From: Cohnella cholangitidis
GTDB taxonomy: Bacteria; Bacillota; Bacilli; Paenibacillales; Paenibacillaceae
NCBI RefSeq assembly: GCF_014107495.1
Contig: NZ_CP041969.1
Location: 1,485,001-1,549,000, forward strand
Reading direction: 5' to 3'
DNA length: 64,000 nucleotides
The position numbers and the translations under genes are program-made. Positions 1 to 9,205 of the stretch are shown piece by piece. The notes under the pieces are model-generated. The model was given only the letters and a program-made list of their open reading frames with translations, was not told the origin of the DNA and did not search any database. How positions within the stretch are numbered: the first letter of the stretch is position 1; the number at the start of each line of letters is the position of its first letter.

Positions 1-660
1 TTTATTGAGGATCGTGAATTCGCAGGCTAACAGCACAAGCTGTACTCTCTGTTCAAGGGTCTCTCCGCTTGTCGTTAATTCCTCGAACAATTTATAGATG
101 CCCGGATTCACCCTTCTCATTTGCTCCCATACCGTAAGCTCCGGATGCATCCCCTCTTCGACCAGAACGATGTGCGCCCAATAATGAAGCGAAGCCAGTA
201 CGTTCGAATAAGCATCCAACACCTGACCGTCCCTAAGGTCTTGTTTCGCTTGCAAATAAGAGCGAACGAACTGTGAAAATTCGCTCAGCAGCTTCTGCTC
301 GCGGATAAGCGGCGACCATTCCATTAAACGATCGCGAAGGCTGGTTAAATAATTGTCGTGGTCGATCAGAATCTCGCCTTGTACTAACCAGTAGATGACA
401 TTGCGATTCGGACTGCTGACAATCCAGCTTTCCAGCTTTTCACGAGTTACTCTTCTTACCAGAATACGCGCGTCATTCCATATCCAGTGCTCGGAATCCT
501 TTGTCGAATTCGAAGCATTCGTAATAATGAGAGCCAACCGATCCATTCCGTCAATCAAAGGCTGATAGGAGTACGGATTGGCGATGAGAAGCAGGCTGAC
601 TATCCCCTCCTCTTGGCCGAGTTGCTCTAAATAAAACGAATTGTTGTCCAGTGACGCCAC
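1..660 (-). CDS. ygxA: YgxA-like nucleotidyltransferase-fold protein (3' part missing at window edge)
   Basis: An uninterrupted reading frame runs leftwards out of the window, giving the first 220 codons. The translation resembles Bacillus subtilis YgxA (about 290 aa), a protein with a nucleotidyltransferase-like N-terminal fold and a helical second domain; the stretches LDAYSNVLASLHYWA and HPELTVWEQMRRVNPGIYKL fit that family. Its substrate is not known. GTG at 660 is chosen because AAGGA at 675-671 lies 10 bases upstream; the in-frame GTG at 669 is too close to that site. The neighbours ygzB (divergent) and perR repeat the B. subtilis ygxA-ygzB-perR cluster, which supports the call. Confidence 0.82.
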   Translation of the reverse strand, partial: MASLDNNSFYLEQLGQEEGIVSLLLIANPYSYQPLIDGMDRLALIITNASNSTKDSEHWIWNDARILVRRVTREKLESWIVSSPNRNVIYWLVQGEILIDHDNYLTSLRDRLMEWSPLIREQKLLSEFSQFVRSYLQAKQDLRDGQVLDAYSNVLASLHYWAHIVLVEEGMHPELTVWEQMRRVNPGIYKLFEELTTSGETLEQRVQLVLLACEFTILNK

Positions 661-858
661 ATTATTCACATCCTTATTATCTTTACGATCTCATAAGCTC
701 GATGCAAGGTGGTCTGTCCACAAAATGTGAGCTATAATAAAAAATACGAGTATGGTCTAGTTCTACAAGCTATGCCTTGTTTCCTGCTTGCCGGATGGAG
801 CGGCTATCGGCGTGAATTGGAACTGCACCATGTGTTCTTTAAGATGGGAGACAACAAC

Positions 859-1248
859 ATGAAATGGAAAGCAAGCAAAATATCGACTATGCGGACTTGG
901 GGTCTGTTGCTCGTGCTACTCGGCATGGGCGTAATGGTCTTCGGAACAAGCGGTATTCTTCTGTTCGGCGAAGTCGGCAAAATTATCGCAGCTATCTTCA
1001 TGGTACTTGGGATGATCAGTTGCTTCATCAGTATGGGGATCTATTTCTGGGTCGGCATGTTATCCACTAGCGCCCCGGTTATCGATTGTCCCGAATGCTC
1101 TAAAAGGACCAAAATGTTAGGAACGACGGATCGATGCATGTATTGCCATACGATTCTTACGCTGGATCCTTCCAAAGCTACGGAAGAAGCCGCAGCCAAG
1201 GTTCCTTCCGATAATTCCGGGGATACTCCGCTGCAAACCCAATCTTAA
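859..1248 (+). CDS. ygzB: UPF0295 membrane protein YgzB
   Basis: A 129-aa protein of unknown function. Two hydrophobic segments (roughly residues 12-32 and 38-60) are followed by a CPEC...CMYC zinc-ribbon-like pair of CxxC motifs and a polar tail. The pattern, including FWVGMLST just before the first cysteines, is that of the UPF0295/YgzB family found beside perR in Bacilli. ATG at 859 is chosen because GGGAG lies 8 bases upstream and the family starts here; the open frame extends upstream but that part has no family similarity. The 198 bases between it and the divergent ygxA gene must hold both promoters; a TATAAT-like -10 is visible near 733-738. Confidence 0.85.
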   Translation: MKWKASKISTMRTWGLLLVLLGMGVMVFGTSGILLFGEVGKIIAAIFMVLGMISCFISMGIYFWVGMLSTSAPVIDCPECSKRTKMLGTTDRCMYCHTILTLDPSKATEEAAAKVPSDNSGDTPLQTQS

Positions 1249-1262
1249 TAAACCTGTATAAC

Positions 1263-1295
1263 AAAACCTCCGGAGCATTAGCATCCGGAGGTTTT
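1263..1295. terminator. Bidirectional terminator between ygzB and the GH18 gene
   Basis: A perfect inverted repeat (arms AAAACCTCCGGA and TCCGGAGGTTTT, 9-base loop) sits between convergent genes, with A-rich and T-rich flanks. It can form an intrinsic terminator on either strand. Confidence 0.85.
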
Positions 1296-1308
1296 CGTTT
1301 TTCATCTA

Positions 1309-3056
1309 TTACTTAGCCCTGCTCTGAAGCACCTTATCCAGAGCTTGCCAAATGTCGTTCGATTCGAATCCGCGCCGCCATGACGCGACTCCGGCCAAGT
1401 TGTATTGATTAGCCAGCTTCGCACGGGCTTGGATAGACGCGGCATCCTCGATCCATATTTTTTTGATCGCCTTGCCCTCTTTGAACTCTACATAGCTTTG
1501 GCCTGTTTCCTCGGAGTTCGACGGCTTCAGCTTTTTCTCGGCAATCAACTGCTTGACGGCATCCATGCTCATCGTTTTGGAAGAAACTTTGACGCCGCCT
1601 TTGCCATCCGGTTCTTCCGTCCATATCCGCGTGTAGTAAGGAACACCCAAGATCAGTTTATCGGACGGGACTCCGTCTTCCTCTAGAATGCGCTTAATGG
1701 AGTTTTCTACCCATGGAAGCGAAGAGACCGATCCGGCAACAGGACTCGATGCCCAATGCTCGTCGTAGGCCATAACCATCATAAAATCGACCGTCGTCCC
1801 CAACCGCTCTCGATCCAGGAAAGCCGACCACATCTCGCTGTTGGATTTAGGAGTCACGTCTATCGACACGACAAGGTTTTGTTCATGGAGTAGCGGCGTT
1901 AACTCTCTCATGAACTGCACTAAATTATCTTTGTCCTTCGTATATACGTTTTCGAAGTCGATGTTAACTCCTTGCAGCTTGAAAGTTTTCGCGTAAGCCA
2001 ACATCTGTTGAATCATAGCAAATCGAGATTCGTACGAAGCTAGCGCTGCTTGCGTGCGATCCGGTTCGAATCCATTGCTGAACAGCCCCCATACTTGAAT
2101 GCCTTTGGAGCGTGCCCATGCCGAGTAACCCGCATCGGCTTTGCTTCGGATGTTGCCTTTGCCGTCGATCAGTTCAAACCAAGTCGGACTAACTACGTTA
2201 ACGCCGGTAAGCTCTCCGATTTTCTTAGTGTCGGGATTCGCGGAGTATACGGCTTCCCAAGTCAAATTAATTCTTTGGCCGCTGCTCTTCCACGCGACAA
2301 AAGGCTCCTCGGTTGACGAGTTCGGCGGAATCGTCTCGATGGCCAACAAAGAAACCGCGCTCTTAGCCACGTATCCGATATGTCCCGTTTTCGATTGCGC
2401 CTTGTACCAGCCTTCTTCCTCTCCCCATAGCCGTAAATCTGCTCCGGCAGGCAAATCTTCAATAATAGCGAAGGATTTATTAGGACCTTCTCGTAACTTG
2501 ATACCCTTGCTGGATTTATCGGGCACTTTCGCATGTTGAATGGCTTCTCCGGGCACGAAGAGCGATACGATGCCGGCAGGCTGTCCGACTTCCGCTTTTA
2601 CGCCGAACAATTCCGTGAGCGGAGCCGCCGGCAAATAAAGAGTACCGTCCACTTTTTTCGCGGCGAACGCAGGGAAAACGGCTTTCGGTTCAGAGTAGCA
2701 TCCAATTCGCCCGTTTTGAAATGCAGAACTTTCGTATCCGTCGTCAGAACGATGGTCTCGGACTTCTCCTCGTAATGAACTCCGTCTCCCAACAACCGCT
2801 CGGCTATTTTCAAGGGAATAAGCAACCCGTCTTCGGTTCCTTGGGCATTAACTTCGGTCCATTCCCCTTTGATCATAATCGGGGATGGACTCTCGATATA
2901 TTTAGGCTGAACATATGACGTATTCGCCGAATGGGATGCTCTCCACCAAATGACGGCCACTGCCGCCACTACGAAGATTAACAAGAAGAACATCCACCTG
3001 CCGGATCTTTTACGCGAACGGCGCGGTCCGGCCACCAAATCGGAATTCAATTCCAT
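1309..3056 (-). pseudogene. GH18-family cell-wall or spore hydrolase with stalk and SH3 domains (frameshifted in this sequence)
   Basis: Two overlapping minus-strand frames (3056-2598 and 2652-1309) make one protein of about 580 aa if one base is added near 2655-2690. In order it has one N-terminal membrane anchor (FFLLIFVVAAVAVIWW), a copper-amine-oxidase-type stalk domain split by the frame change, a bacterial SH3 domain, and a GH18 barrel. The GH18 active-site signature is present as GVNIDFE with the catalytic Glu. Homologues in this group (YaaH/YvbX/YdhD-like) act on peptidoglycan or chitin-like glycans at the cell or spore surface; the real substrate cannot be read from the sequence. Both halves keep good codon structure, so the break looks recent or artefactual. 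Confidence 0.8.
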
Positions 3057-3140
3057 TCACTCTCCGTTTCTGTTGCTCTGGATGCAACGCTTGTCCTCTT
3101 AAAAAGAACGGCTTTGCGGGCTGAAAAGTTGCTAAACTCA

Positions 3141-3179
3141 AAAAGCACGCCAAGGCGTTAATCCCCGCGTGCTTTTTTT
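3141..3179 (-). terminator. perR terminator
   Basis: The arms AAAAAGCACGC and GCGTGCTTTTT surround a 16-base loop just after the perR stop. The A/T runs on both sides would let it stop transcripts from either direction. Confidence 0.8.
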
Positions 3180-3196
3180 AGATAAGTTAACTGAAA

Positions 3197-3628
3197 TTAG
3201 GAATGCAAACCTCTGCACGTCGGGCAGAGCCCGTATATTTCCAGCCGATGACCGATGACGCTAAAGCCGGTTGAGGCTGCAGCTGCCCTCTCCACTTCAA
3301 TGACCGGGGGATGATCGAAATCGACGATCGTGCCGCAGTTCGTGCAAGTGACATGGTAATGGTCGGACATATCGGCATCAAAGCGACTCGAATCATCTCC
3401 ATAAGTCAGCTCACGAACGAGTCCGGCGTCTACGAATACCTTCAAATTGTTATAAACCGTTGCCACGCTCAAACTCGGATACTGCGGAGACAGCGCACGA
3501 TAAATATCGTCGGCAGTCGGATGCGAGAACGATTCCATAAGATATTGTAATATTGCGTATCGTTGCGGAGTCATCCGGACACCGCCGGATTTGAGCTGGT
3601 CCACGGCATGCTCGACCTTGGATTCCAT
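3197..3628 (-). CDS. perR: Peroxide-sensing Fur-family repressor PerR
   Basis: A 143-aa Fur-family protein with an N-terminal winged helix (MTPQRYAILQYL) and a C-terminal dimerisation domain. The regulatory metal ligands of B. subtilis PerR are all present at a one-residue offset: His36, Asp84, His90, His92 and Asp103, where oxidation of His by peroxide inactivates the repressor. The structural zinc site is intact (C95xxC98 and C135xxC138). The Asp and His pattern favours PerR over Fur or Zur. It lies close to ygzB/ygxA as in Bacillus. A palindrome over its own -10 region suggests autorepression. Family knowledge: PerR controls catalase, Dps-type and haem genes; no such gene is visible in this window. 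Confidence 0.93.
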   Translation of the reverse strand: MESKVEHAVDQLKSGGVRMTPQRYAILQYLMESFSHPTADDIYRALSPQYPSLSVATVYNNLKVFVDAGLVRELTYGDDSSRFDADMSDHYHVTCTNCGTIVDFDHPPVIEVERAAAASTGFSVIGHRLEIYGLCPTCRGLHS

Positions 3629-3660
3629 GCTCTCACAGCCTTTCGTATAACATCTGCGTG

Positions 3661-3710
3661 TAGAATATAAAGATATCTATATTCTACGTTTCGTGATTGA
3701 ACATTGTCAA
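3661..3710 (-). promoter_or_regulatory. perR promoter with overlapping PerR/Fur-box-like palindrome
   Basis: Reading the minus strand, TTGACA (3710-3705) and TAGAAT (3686-3681) are separated by 18 bases, a good sigma-A promoter. The -10 is the start of a near-perfect 26-base palindrome (3661-3686, arms TAGAATATA and TATATTCTA) whose A/T-rich form resembles Per/Fur boxes. The placement fits autorepression of perR; this is inference from position. Confidence 0.72.
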
Positions 3711-3742
3711 TGGAAGATCAATCCCGAGATGCGCGACTGCGA

Positions 3743-4450
3743 TTAATTCCCTTTCCGATGATGCCCGCGGCCTTCCCAGAACCAAAGTCCCACTCCCGCG
3801 CCGATCAGCACGATTGCACCGAACATGGAACCGAAGGAATTGAACAACCAATTCGTCCAATTCGTACCCGACAAGAGAAGAATGACGACTCCTGAACCCG
3901 CTAATAACAATATTCCCGTAGGAGGAACGCTGCGTCCTTGACTACCTTCAACGGCTGGCTTAACCACGTTCTCCGTCCAGACGTTAGGCGTCGCAACCGG
4001 CGATCCGGAAGCGGCTCTCCCCATAGCTTTGCGTTCATTCACCGCATCCGTGCTTTGGATGGCATCGAACAAGCTGTAGAAATAGATGATAAGAAGAACA
4101 AAGCTCAACAAAACGATAAACAACACGTTGTCGCCCTCGATAGCGGCATATACGATCGAAGTGATATCGAACGCGACGAGCAGCATGATCGCTACGGCTT
4201 TAACCATTAACCCTAAATACATATGCCCAATACCCGGTACTAAAAACGCCAAGAGCCCGGATATCCATTTTCTTTTTCTGCCGGGTAGCTTGTGTCCTTG
4301 CGAATAGCCGCTAGGAACCGCGTATCCCGGCCATTGCTCCTGTTGCTGATGCTGCCGATGCTTATATGGCTCATGCTGCAATCTATCGCCTTCGTCCGGG
4401 CTCGGCGGCAGCGGATATTCGTTGTTATTCCAATCCCCTGTCTCTTTCAT
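3743..4450 (-). CDS. TM2-domain-like membrane protein
   Basis: A 235-aa protein with a long polar N-terminus rich in Gln, His, Pro and Tyr (residues 1-60). A hairpin of hydrophobic segments containing GLLAFLVPGIGHMYLG follows, the glycine-rich turn typical of TM2 proteins. More transmembrane segments follow, and the last two near the C-terminus (GILLLAGSGVVILLLSG and GAIVLIGAGVGLWFW) resemble LiaF/DUF5668-type membrane pairs. A cytoplasmic N-terminal tail and four to six membrane passes are likely. It is close to mgtC on the same strand and they may be cotranscribed. The function is unknown. Confidence 0.65.
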   Translation of the reverse strand: MKETGDWNNNEYPLPPSPDEGDRLQHEPYKHRQHQQQEQWPGYAVPSGYSQGHKLPGRKRKWISGLLAFLVPGIGHMYLGLMVKAVAIMLLVAFDITSIVYAAIEGDNVLFIVLLSFVLLIIYFYSLFDAIQSTDAVNERKAMGRAASGSPVATPNVWTENVVKPAVEGSQGRSVPPTGILLLAGSGVVILLLSGTNWTNWLFNSFGSMFGAIVLIGAGVGLWFWEGRGHHRKGN

Positions 4451-4469
4451 CCCAATTCCTCCAACTTCG

Positions 4470-5174
4470 TTATTCCGCTGCTACGGACTTTACTCCAGCC
4501 ATGCGATTGAATTCTTCTGCCAGCGCCATCATCTGCTCCCTATGCGGAAGAACGACGGTGATAACCATCCCTTGATGTTTGGCGTCGACGCTTACTTCAT
4601 GATCTTCCGGGCCTACGAATCGAACTTTAAGCAACTTTACTCCACGTTGGTTTAGAAGCGCCTGTATGTTCTCGACTCGAGGCGATTCGCCGTTCAGCAT
4701 TAGCGTAAAGGTACATTCTCGCCGGTTGTTTACATACCGCTTTTCAACGATATTTAGTCCCCACAAGATAAGCAGCACCATTACCGCCGATACGACGGCA
4801 GGCAAATAAAAACCCGCTCCGACCGTTAATCCTACGGCCATAACTACCCACACCGATGCCGCTGTCGTTAATCCCGTAATCGATTTTCCGGTAAACAGAA
4901 TGGTCCCCGCACCTAGAAATCCTACTCCGGTAATAACCTGCGCGGCGAGGCGAGCAGGATCGAGCCGAACATTCGGTTCGCCCACGAAATCGGCAAATCC
5001 ATACATGGAAAGAATCATAAGCAAACAAGAGCCCAAACATACCAAAGTGTGGGTTCGTAAGCCCGCCGCATGATTTTTCCGTTCTCTTTCATATCCGACT
5101 AACCCTCCGAGCAAGACGGATAAGAGTAGGCGGATGACAAGATGCACGCTGTCAATTACCCAAGGATTGTGCAT
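4470..5174 (-). CDS. MgtC/SapB-family membrane protein
   Basis: A 234-aa protein. The N-terminal half has four to five transmembrane helices with the family signature LLGGLVGYERERKNHAAGLRTHTLV and the later glycine-rich GVGFLGAGTILF. The C-terminal half is a small soluble ACT-like domain. In other bacteria MgtC proteins influence growth at low magnesium and regulate the F-ATPase or transporters; the role here is unproven. The start at 5174 is preferred because AAAGGG lies 6 bases upstream and the protein begins just before the first helix; the frame stays open to 5231. The next gene on this strand starts 19 bases after its stop. Confidence 0.85.
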   Translation of the reverse strand: MHNPWVIDSVHLVIRLLLSVLLGGLVGYERERKNHAAGLRTHTLVCLGSCLLMILSMYGFADFVGEPNVRLDPARLAAQVITGVGFLGAGTILFTGKSITGLTTAASVWVVMAVGLTVGAGFYLPAVVSAVMVLLILWGLNIVEKRYVNNRRECTFTLMLNGESPRVENIQALLNQRGVKLLKVRFVGPEDHEVSVDAKHQGMVITVVLPHREQMMALAEEFNRMAGVKSVAAE

Positions 5175-5263
5175 TGGCATCCCTTTCATCGTTTCAATTT
5201 TTATCATTGTATCACGGTAGAATTTGACCATACAATGGTTTTCGGACGGGGGTAAACCTAGGC

Positions 5264-5749
5264 TCAGGTCGGAGTTGTCTCGCCGGAAGGCAAACGAATA
5301 AGCTTAACCATCTCGATTCCCTCTATCGGACTGAATGTCATCCGACGAGCAAAACCAAAGCGCTCATACAAAGCGATCGCGGGCAGGTTGCGAATTTCCG
5401 CCGTAACGGACCAGACGCAAAACTTCAGCTTTTCCGTTGTCAGAAGATGCCGTAGCAAAAGCGTTCCGATCCCTTGACGCATGAAGTCGGGGTGCACCAT
5501 CATTCTGCTAATCGTATATTCGCTTGATCGGATACGTTCGTACGCAACGGCGCCGACGAGATCTCCCTCTTCGTTACGGTACCCGATGAAGGTCTCGCCG
5601 CAAGCTTGCAACGATTGAATCGTATCCTGCAGCGGTGGCAAATCGGGTACGCCGATCAAAGCAGCCTCGACGCGATAAGCCGGATGCTGCAACTCCCATA
5701 CTTCCTCCGCTTCTTCCCGGCGCTGGATCTCTATCCCCACAATCCCCAT
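5264..5749 (-). CDS. GNAT-family N-acetyltransferase
   Basis: About 161 aa from the ATG at 5749 (G-rich ribosome binding region AAAGGTAGG upstream). The acetyl-CoA pyrophosphate loop is visible as RQGIGTLLL (motif A), preceded by the beta-strand ISRMMVHPDF and followed by NLPAIALYERFGF (motif B), so the fold is complete. The substrate is not predictable. It lies between the mgtC gene and the terminator of the gat operon and appears to be its own unit. Confidence 0.85.
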   Translation of the reverse strand: MGIVGIEIQRREEAEEVWELQHPAYRVEAALIGVPDLPPLQDTIQSLQACGETFIGYRNEEGDLVGAVAYERIRSSEYTISRMMVHPDFMRQGIGTLLLRHLLTTEKLKFCVWSVTAEIRNLPAIALYERFGFARRMTFSPIEGIEMVKLIRLPSGETTPT

Positions 5750-5794
5750 CCTATAGCCTACCTTTCTTAGCATTACCGGCTGCCGCCGTCGTGA

Positions 5795-5833
5795 ACAAAA
5801 CGACAAATCCGCACTATGCGAATTTGCCGTTTT
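5795..5833 (-). terminator. Terminator of the gatCAB operon
   Basis: An imperfect 14-bp stem (5799-5812 with 5818-5831) and a short T-rich run on the minus strand lie directly after the gatB stop. It separates gatB from the downstream GNAT gene. Confidence 0.65.
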
Positions 5834-5842
5834 CTTGATGTT

Positions 5843-7277
5843 TTATGCATTTAAGCGCTCCACCAGAAGCTTGTTCACAAGCCCCGGGTTCGCTTTGCCC
5901 TTCGTTTCTTTCATGATTTGTCCGACAAGGAAGCCGATCGCCTTCTCTTTGCCGTTACGGAAATCTTCGACCGATTGCGGATTGGCGGCAATGACGGCGT
6001 CGACGATCGAGAGAATGGCGCCTTCGTCGCTAATTTGCACGAGCCCCTGCTCTTCGACGATTTGTTGCGGCGATTTCCCCGTTTCGATCAGGCCTTTGAA
6101 TACCGTTTTGGCGATTTTCGTACTGATCGTACCTTTCTCGATTAGCTGAATCATCTCGCCCAAACCTTGGCCGGTAATCTTAACGTCGCCGAGCTCCAAG
6201 TTATTGGCGTTCAAATAACCGAGCAAATCTCCCATGATCCAGTTAGCGGACGCTTTCGCATCGCTAGTATGCTTCAAGCTCTCCTCGAAGAAATCCGCAA
6301 GCTTCATGGATGCGGTCAGGACGCCGGCATCGTAAGACGATAAGCCGTATTGCTGGATGTACCGCGCTTGCCGCGCATCCGGCAATTCCGGAATCGAAGC
6401 CCGAACCCTGGCTTTCCACTCGGCGTCGATATGTAGGCGAACGAGATCCGGATCAGGGAAATAACGATAATCATGCGCCTCTTCTTTGCCGCGCATGCTG
6501 ATCGTTTTTCCTTGCGCCTCGTCCCACCGACGCGTCTCTTGCACGACCGTGCCGCCGCTGTCGAGCACATCCGCTTGACGCAGCTCCTCGTACTCGAGAC
6601 CGCGCTGAACGCCCCGGAAGGAGTTCATATTTTTCAATTCCGCGCGGGTTCCGAACTTCTCTTGCCCGTATGGACGAATACTAATGTTGGCGTCGCAACG
6701 CAGGCTGCCTTCTTCCATCTTCACGTCTGAGACGTCGATAATATTGCATGATGGCTCTTAGTTTCTCCAGATAAGCTTTCGCTTCTTCCGGGGAACGGAT
6801 GTCCGGCTCGGATACGATCTCGACAAGCGGCGTTCCGACGCGGTTTAAATCGACTAAGGAACCATAGCCCCCTTCGATATGCGTCAGCTTGCCGGCGTCC
6901 TCCTCCAAGTGAAGGCGAGTGATGCCGATCCGTTTCGTTTGGCCGTTCACCTCGATGTCGATCCAACCGTTCTGTCCGATCGGTTGGTCGTATTGCGAAA
7001 TTTGGTAGGCTTTGGGCGAATCGGGATAAAAATAGTTTTTACGGTCGAATTTGCACCATTCCGCGATTTCGCAGTTGATCGCCATCGCGGCCTTCATCGC
7101 GTATTCTACCGCTTGACGGTTAAGGACTGGCAATACTCCGGGATGGCCTAAGCATACCGGACATGTGTGCGTGTTGGGCGGCGCGCCGAAAGAAGTCGAG
7201 CACCCGCAGAAAATTTTCGATTTCGTATGCAGTTCGACGTGTACCTCAAGGCCGACGACCGTTTCATATTTGGACAT
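5843..7277 (-). pseudogene. gatB: Asp/Glu-tRNA amidotransferase subunit B (frameshifted in this sequence)
   Basis: The kinase-like and tail subunit of GatCAB, which converts Glu-tRNA(Gln) (and Asp-tRNA(Asn)) to the amidated form. Frame one (7277-6681) begins [19 protein letters not shown] and runs to AIMQY; frame two (6724 to 5843) continues [24 protein letters not shown] and DYRYFPDPD and ends in the YqeY-like tail. One extra base near 6735-6741 separates the two parts; dropping it restores [16 protein letters not shown], the expected family sequence. The restored protein is about 477 aa, normal for GatB. Bacilli lack GlnRS and need this enzyme, so a true disruption is unlikely and a sequence indel is the better reading. 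It is the last gene of gatC-gatA-gatB. Confidence 0.93.
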
Positions 7278-7289
7278 GTTGTGCTCCTC

Positions 7290-8750
7290 CTAAGACAGTG
7301 CCGGACGCAGGTCATGGAACCCGGTTTGGCTTTCGAATGCGTGTGCCGCTCTCAATACCGTCCGCTCGTCGAACGGCTTGCCGATGATTTGCAGACCGAC
7401 GGGCAAACCGTCAGCCGATCCGCAAGGAATGCTGATCGCCGGCACTCCCGCCAAGCTGACGGGAATCGTGCAAATATCGTTTAAATACATCGTAAGCGGA
7501 TCTCCGACTTGCGCTCCCAATTTGAACGCGGGAGTCGGCGCTGTAGGCCCGATAATCAAGTCGTATTTCTCGAACGCATTGTCGAAGTCTTGCTTGATCA
7601 ACGTACGCACTTGCTGGGCTTTCTTATAATAAGCGTCATAATAACCCGAGCTTAACGCATAAGTACCTAACATGATCCGGCGTTTCACTTCCGGACCGAA
7701 GCCTTCGCTGCGGGAACGACGATACAGATCGATTAAATTAGCCGGATTGTCCGCGCGAACTCCGTAGCGCACGCCGTCGAACCGGGCCAGATTGGAGGAT
7801 GCTTCGGAAGAAGCCAGCAAATAATAAGTCGCAATCGCGTATTCCGTATGCGGTAGGGATATTTCCTCCCATGCGGCGCCCATCGATTCGAACACTTTCA
7901 GCGCCTCCAACACGCGTTCCTTCACTTGAGGATCGATGCCTTGACCTAAATATTCTTTAGGAACGCCGATTCGCAAGCCTTTGACATCTCCGGTCAACGC
8001 GGACAAATAGTCGGGAATGTCGACTTTAGCCGAAGTGGTGTCTCTCTCGTCATGGCCTGCGATCGCTTGCAGGACATATGCGGAATCTTCCACGTTTTTC
8101 GTGATCGGACCGATCTGGTCGAGCGAAGACGCGAACGCGACTAACCCGAAACGGGAAACGAGGCCGTACGTCGGCTTCAGTCCGACAACGCCGCAATACG
8201 CGGCAGGCTGGCGAATAGATCCTCCCGTATCGGAACCTAAAGTAAAGTATACTTGACCGGCCGCGACGGCAGCCGCGGAGCCACCGCTAGAGCCCCCCGG
8301 TACGCGCTCTAAATCCCATGGGTTGCGAACCGGATGGTATGCGGAATTCTCGTTGGATCCGCCCATCGCGAATTCGTCCATGTTGAGCTTGCCGATCGTG
8401 ACGGACTGCGCGGCGCGCAGTTTCGTAACGACCGTTGCGTCGTAAATCGGATCGTGGTTTTCCAGAAACTTGCTTCCGCAAGTCGTGCGCAAGCCTTCCG
8501 TGACGATGTTATCCTTAATGCCTGCAGGCACGCCGAATAACAAGCCCCGTTCTCCGCCAGCTGCGAGCTGCGCATCGAGAGCTTCCGCTTCTTTGCGCGC
8601 TCCCGCTTCATTCAAGGCAAGAAAAGCGCCAATCTTGTCGTCCGTATCGGAAATCCGTTTAATGGATTGCTCCACCAGTTCGGCAACGGATAATTGTTTA
8701 TTTTGAAGACGATTATGTAGTTCCGCCAATCTCAAATCAAAAACCGACAT
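7290..8750 (-). CDS. gatA: Asp/Glu-tRNA amidotransferase subunit A
   Basis: A 486-aa amidase-signature enzyme that releases ammonia from glutamine for GatB. The Ser-cisSer-Lys catalytic signature is intact: the glycine/serine-rich core [15 protein letters not shown], the downstream [15 protein letters not shown], and an N-terminal [10 protein letters not shown] that carries the lysine. The length is standard for GatA. It lies 18 bases after gatC and 12 bases before gatB, so the three are cotranscribed. Confidence 0.96.
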   Translation of the reverse strand: MSVFDLRLAELHNRLQNKQLSVAELVEQSIKRISDTDDKIGAFLALNEAGARKEAEALDAQLAAGGERGLLFGVPAGIKDNIVTEGLRTTCGSKFLENHDPIYDATVVTKLRAAQSVTIGKLNMDEFAMGGSNENSAYHPVRNPWDLERVPGGSSGGSAAAVAAGQVYFTLGSDTGGSIRQPAAYCGVVGLKPTYGLVSRFGLVAFASSLDQIGPITKNVEDSAYVLQAIAGHDERDTTSAKVDIPDYLSALTGDVKGLRIGVPKEYLGQGIDPQVKERVLEALKVFESMGAAWEEISLPHTEYAIATYYLLASSEASSNLARFDGVRYGVRADNPANLIDLYRRSRSEGFGPEVKRRIMLGTYALSSGYYDAYYKKAQQVRTLIKQDFDNAFEKYDLIIGPTAPTPAFKLGAQVGDPLTMYLNDICTIPVSLAGVPAISIPCGSADGLPVGLQIIGKPFDERTVLRAAHAFESQTGFHDLRPALS

Positions 8751-8768
8751 GCTTGCTCCTCCTAATCT

Positions 8769-9056
8769 TTATTCCAGAACCGCAGGCACTTTGAACTGCC
8801 AGTCCTCTTCTTCCGGAGCGTTGAGAAGTACTTTCTCAATTGGCCAAGAAGGTTTAACGACGTCTTCCCTCATCACGTTGGCGAGAGGCAATACGTGGCT
8901 CGTCGGCTCAATGCCGTCCGTGTCCAGTTGGTCTAATTTATCGGCATATTTCAGAATCGCGTTCAATTGTCCGGTGAATTGTTCCTTCTCCGCATCGGAC
9001 AGCTCAAGACGCGCCAAATTGGCAACATGCTCGACATCTTTGATCGTAATGCTCAT
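8769..9056 (-). CDS. gatC: Asp/Glu-tRNA amidotransferase subunit C
   Basis: A 95-aa protein, the small subunit that wraps around and stabilises GatA. It begins with the family pattern IKDVEHVANLARLELSDAE and ends with the conserved VPAVLE tail. It is the first gene of the gat operon and is preceded by a good sigma-A promoter and an AAGGAGG ribosome binding site. Confidence 0.95.
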   Translation of the reverse strand: MSITIKDVEHVANLARLELSDAEKEQFTGQLNAILKYADKLDQLDTDGIEPTSHVLPLANVMREDVVKPSWPIEKVLLNAPEEEDWQFKVPAVLE

Positions 9057-9101
9057 GTTTGCATAACCCTCCTTATTTCCGCATATCCGCTCATTCTTTT
9101 C

Positions 9102-9130
9102 ATTATATCGGACAAACTAAGGGAACTCAA
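9102..9130 (-). promoter_or_regulatory. Sigma-A promoter of the gat operon
   Basis: On the minus strand TTGAGT (9130-9125) and a perfect TATAAT (9107-9102) are separated by 17 bases, about 45 bases upstream of the gatC start. Confidence 0.7.
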
Positions 9131-9205
9131 TGACGGGTAAATGCTTTAGGGGTTCGGAAAACGGTTAAAATAAGACGACAAACGTCCACGTAAGGAGGAA
9201 TTAAG

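Noticed and set aside
6681-6760. Programmed frameshift in gatB
   Set aside because: No slippery heptamer or downstream structure is evident, and gatB is not known to use recoding; a sequence error is simpler.
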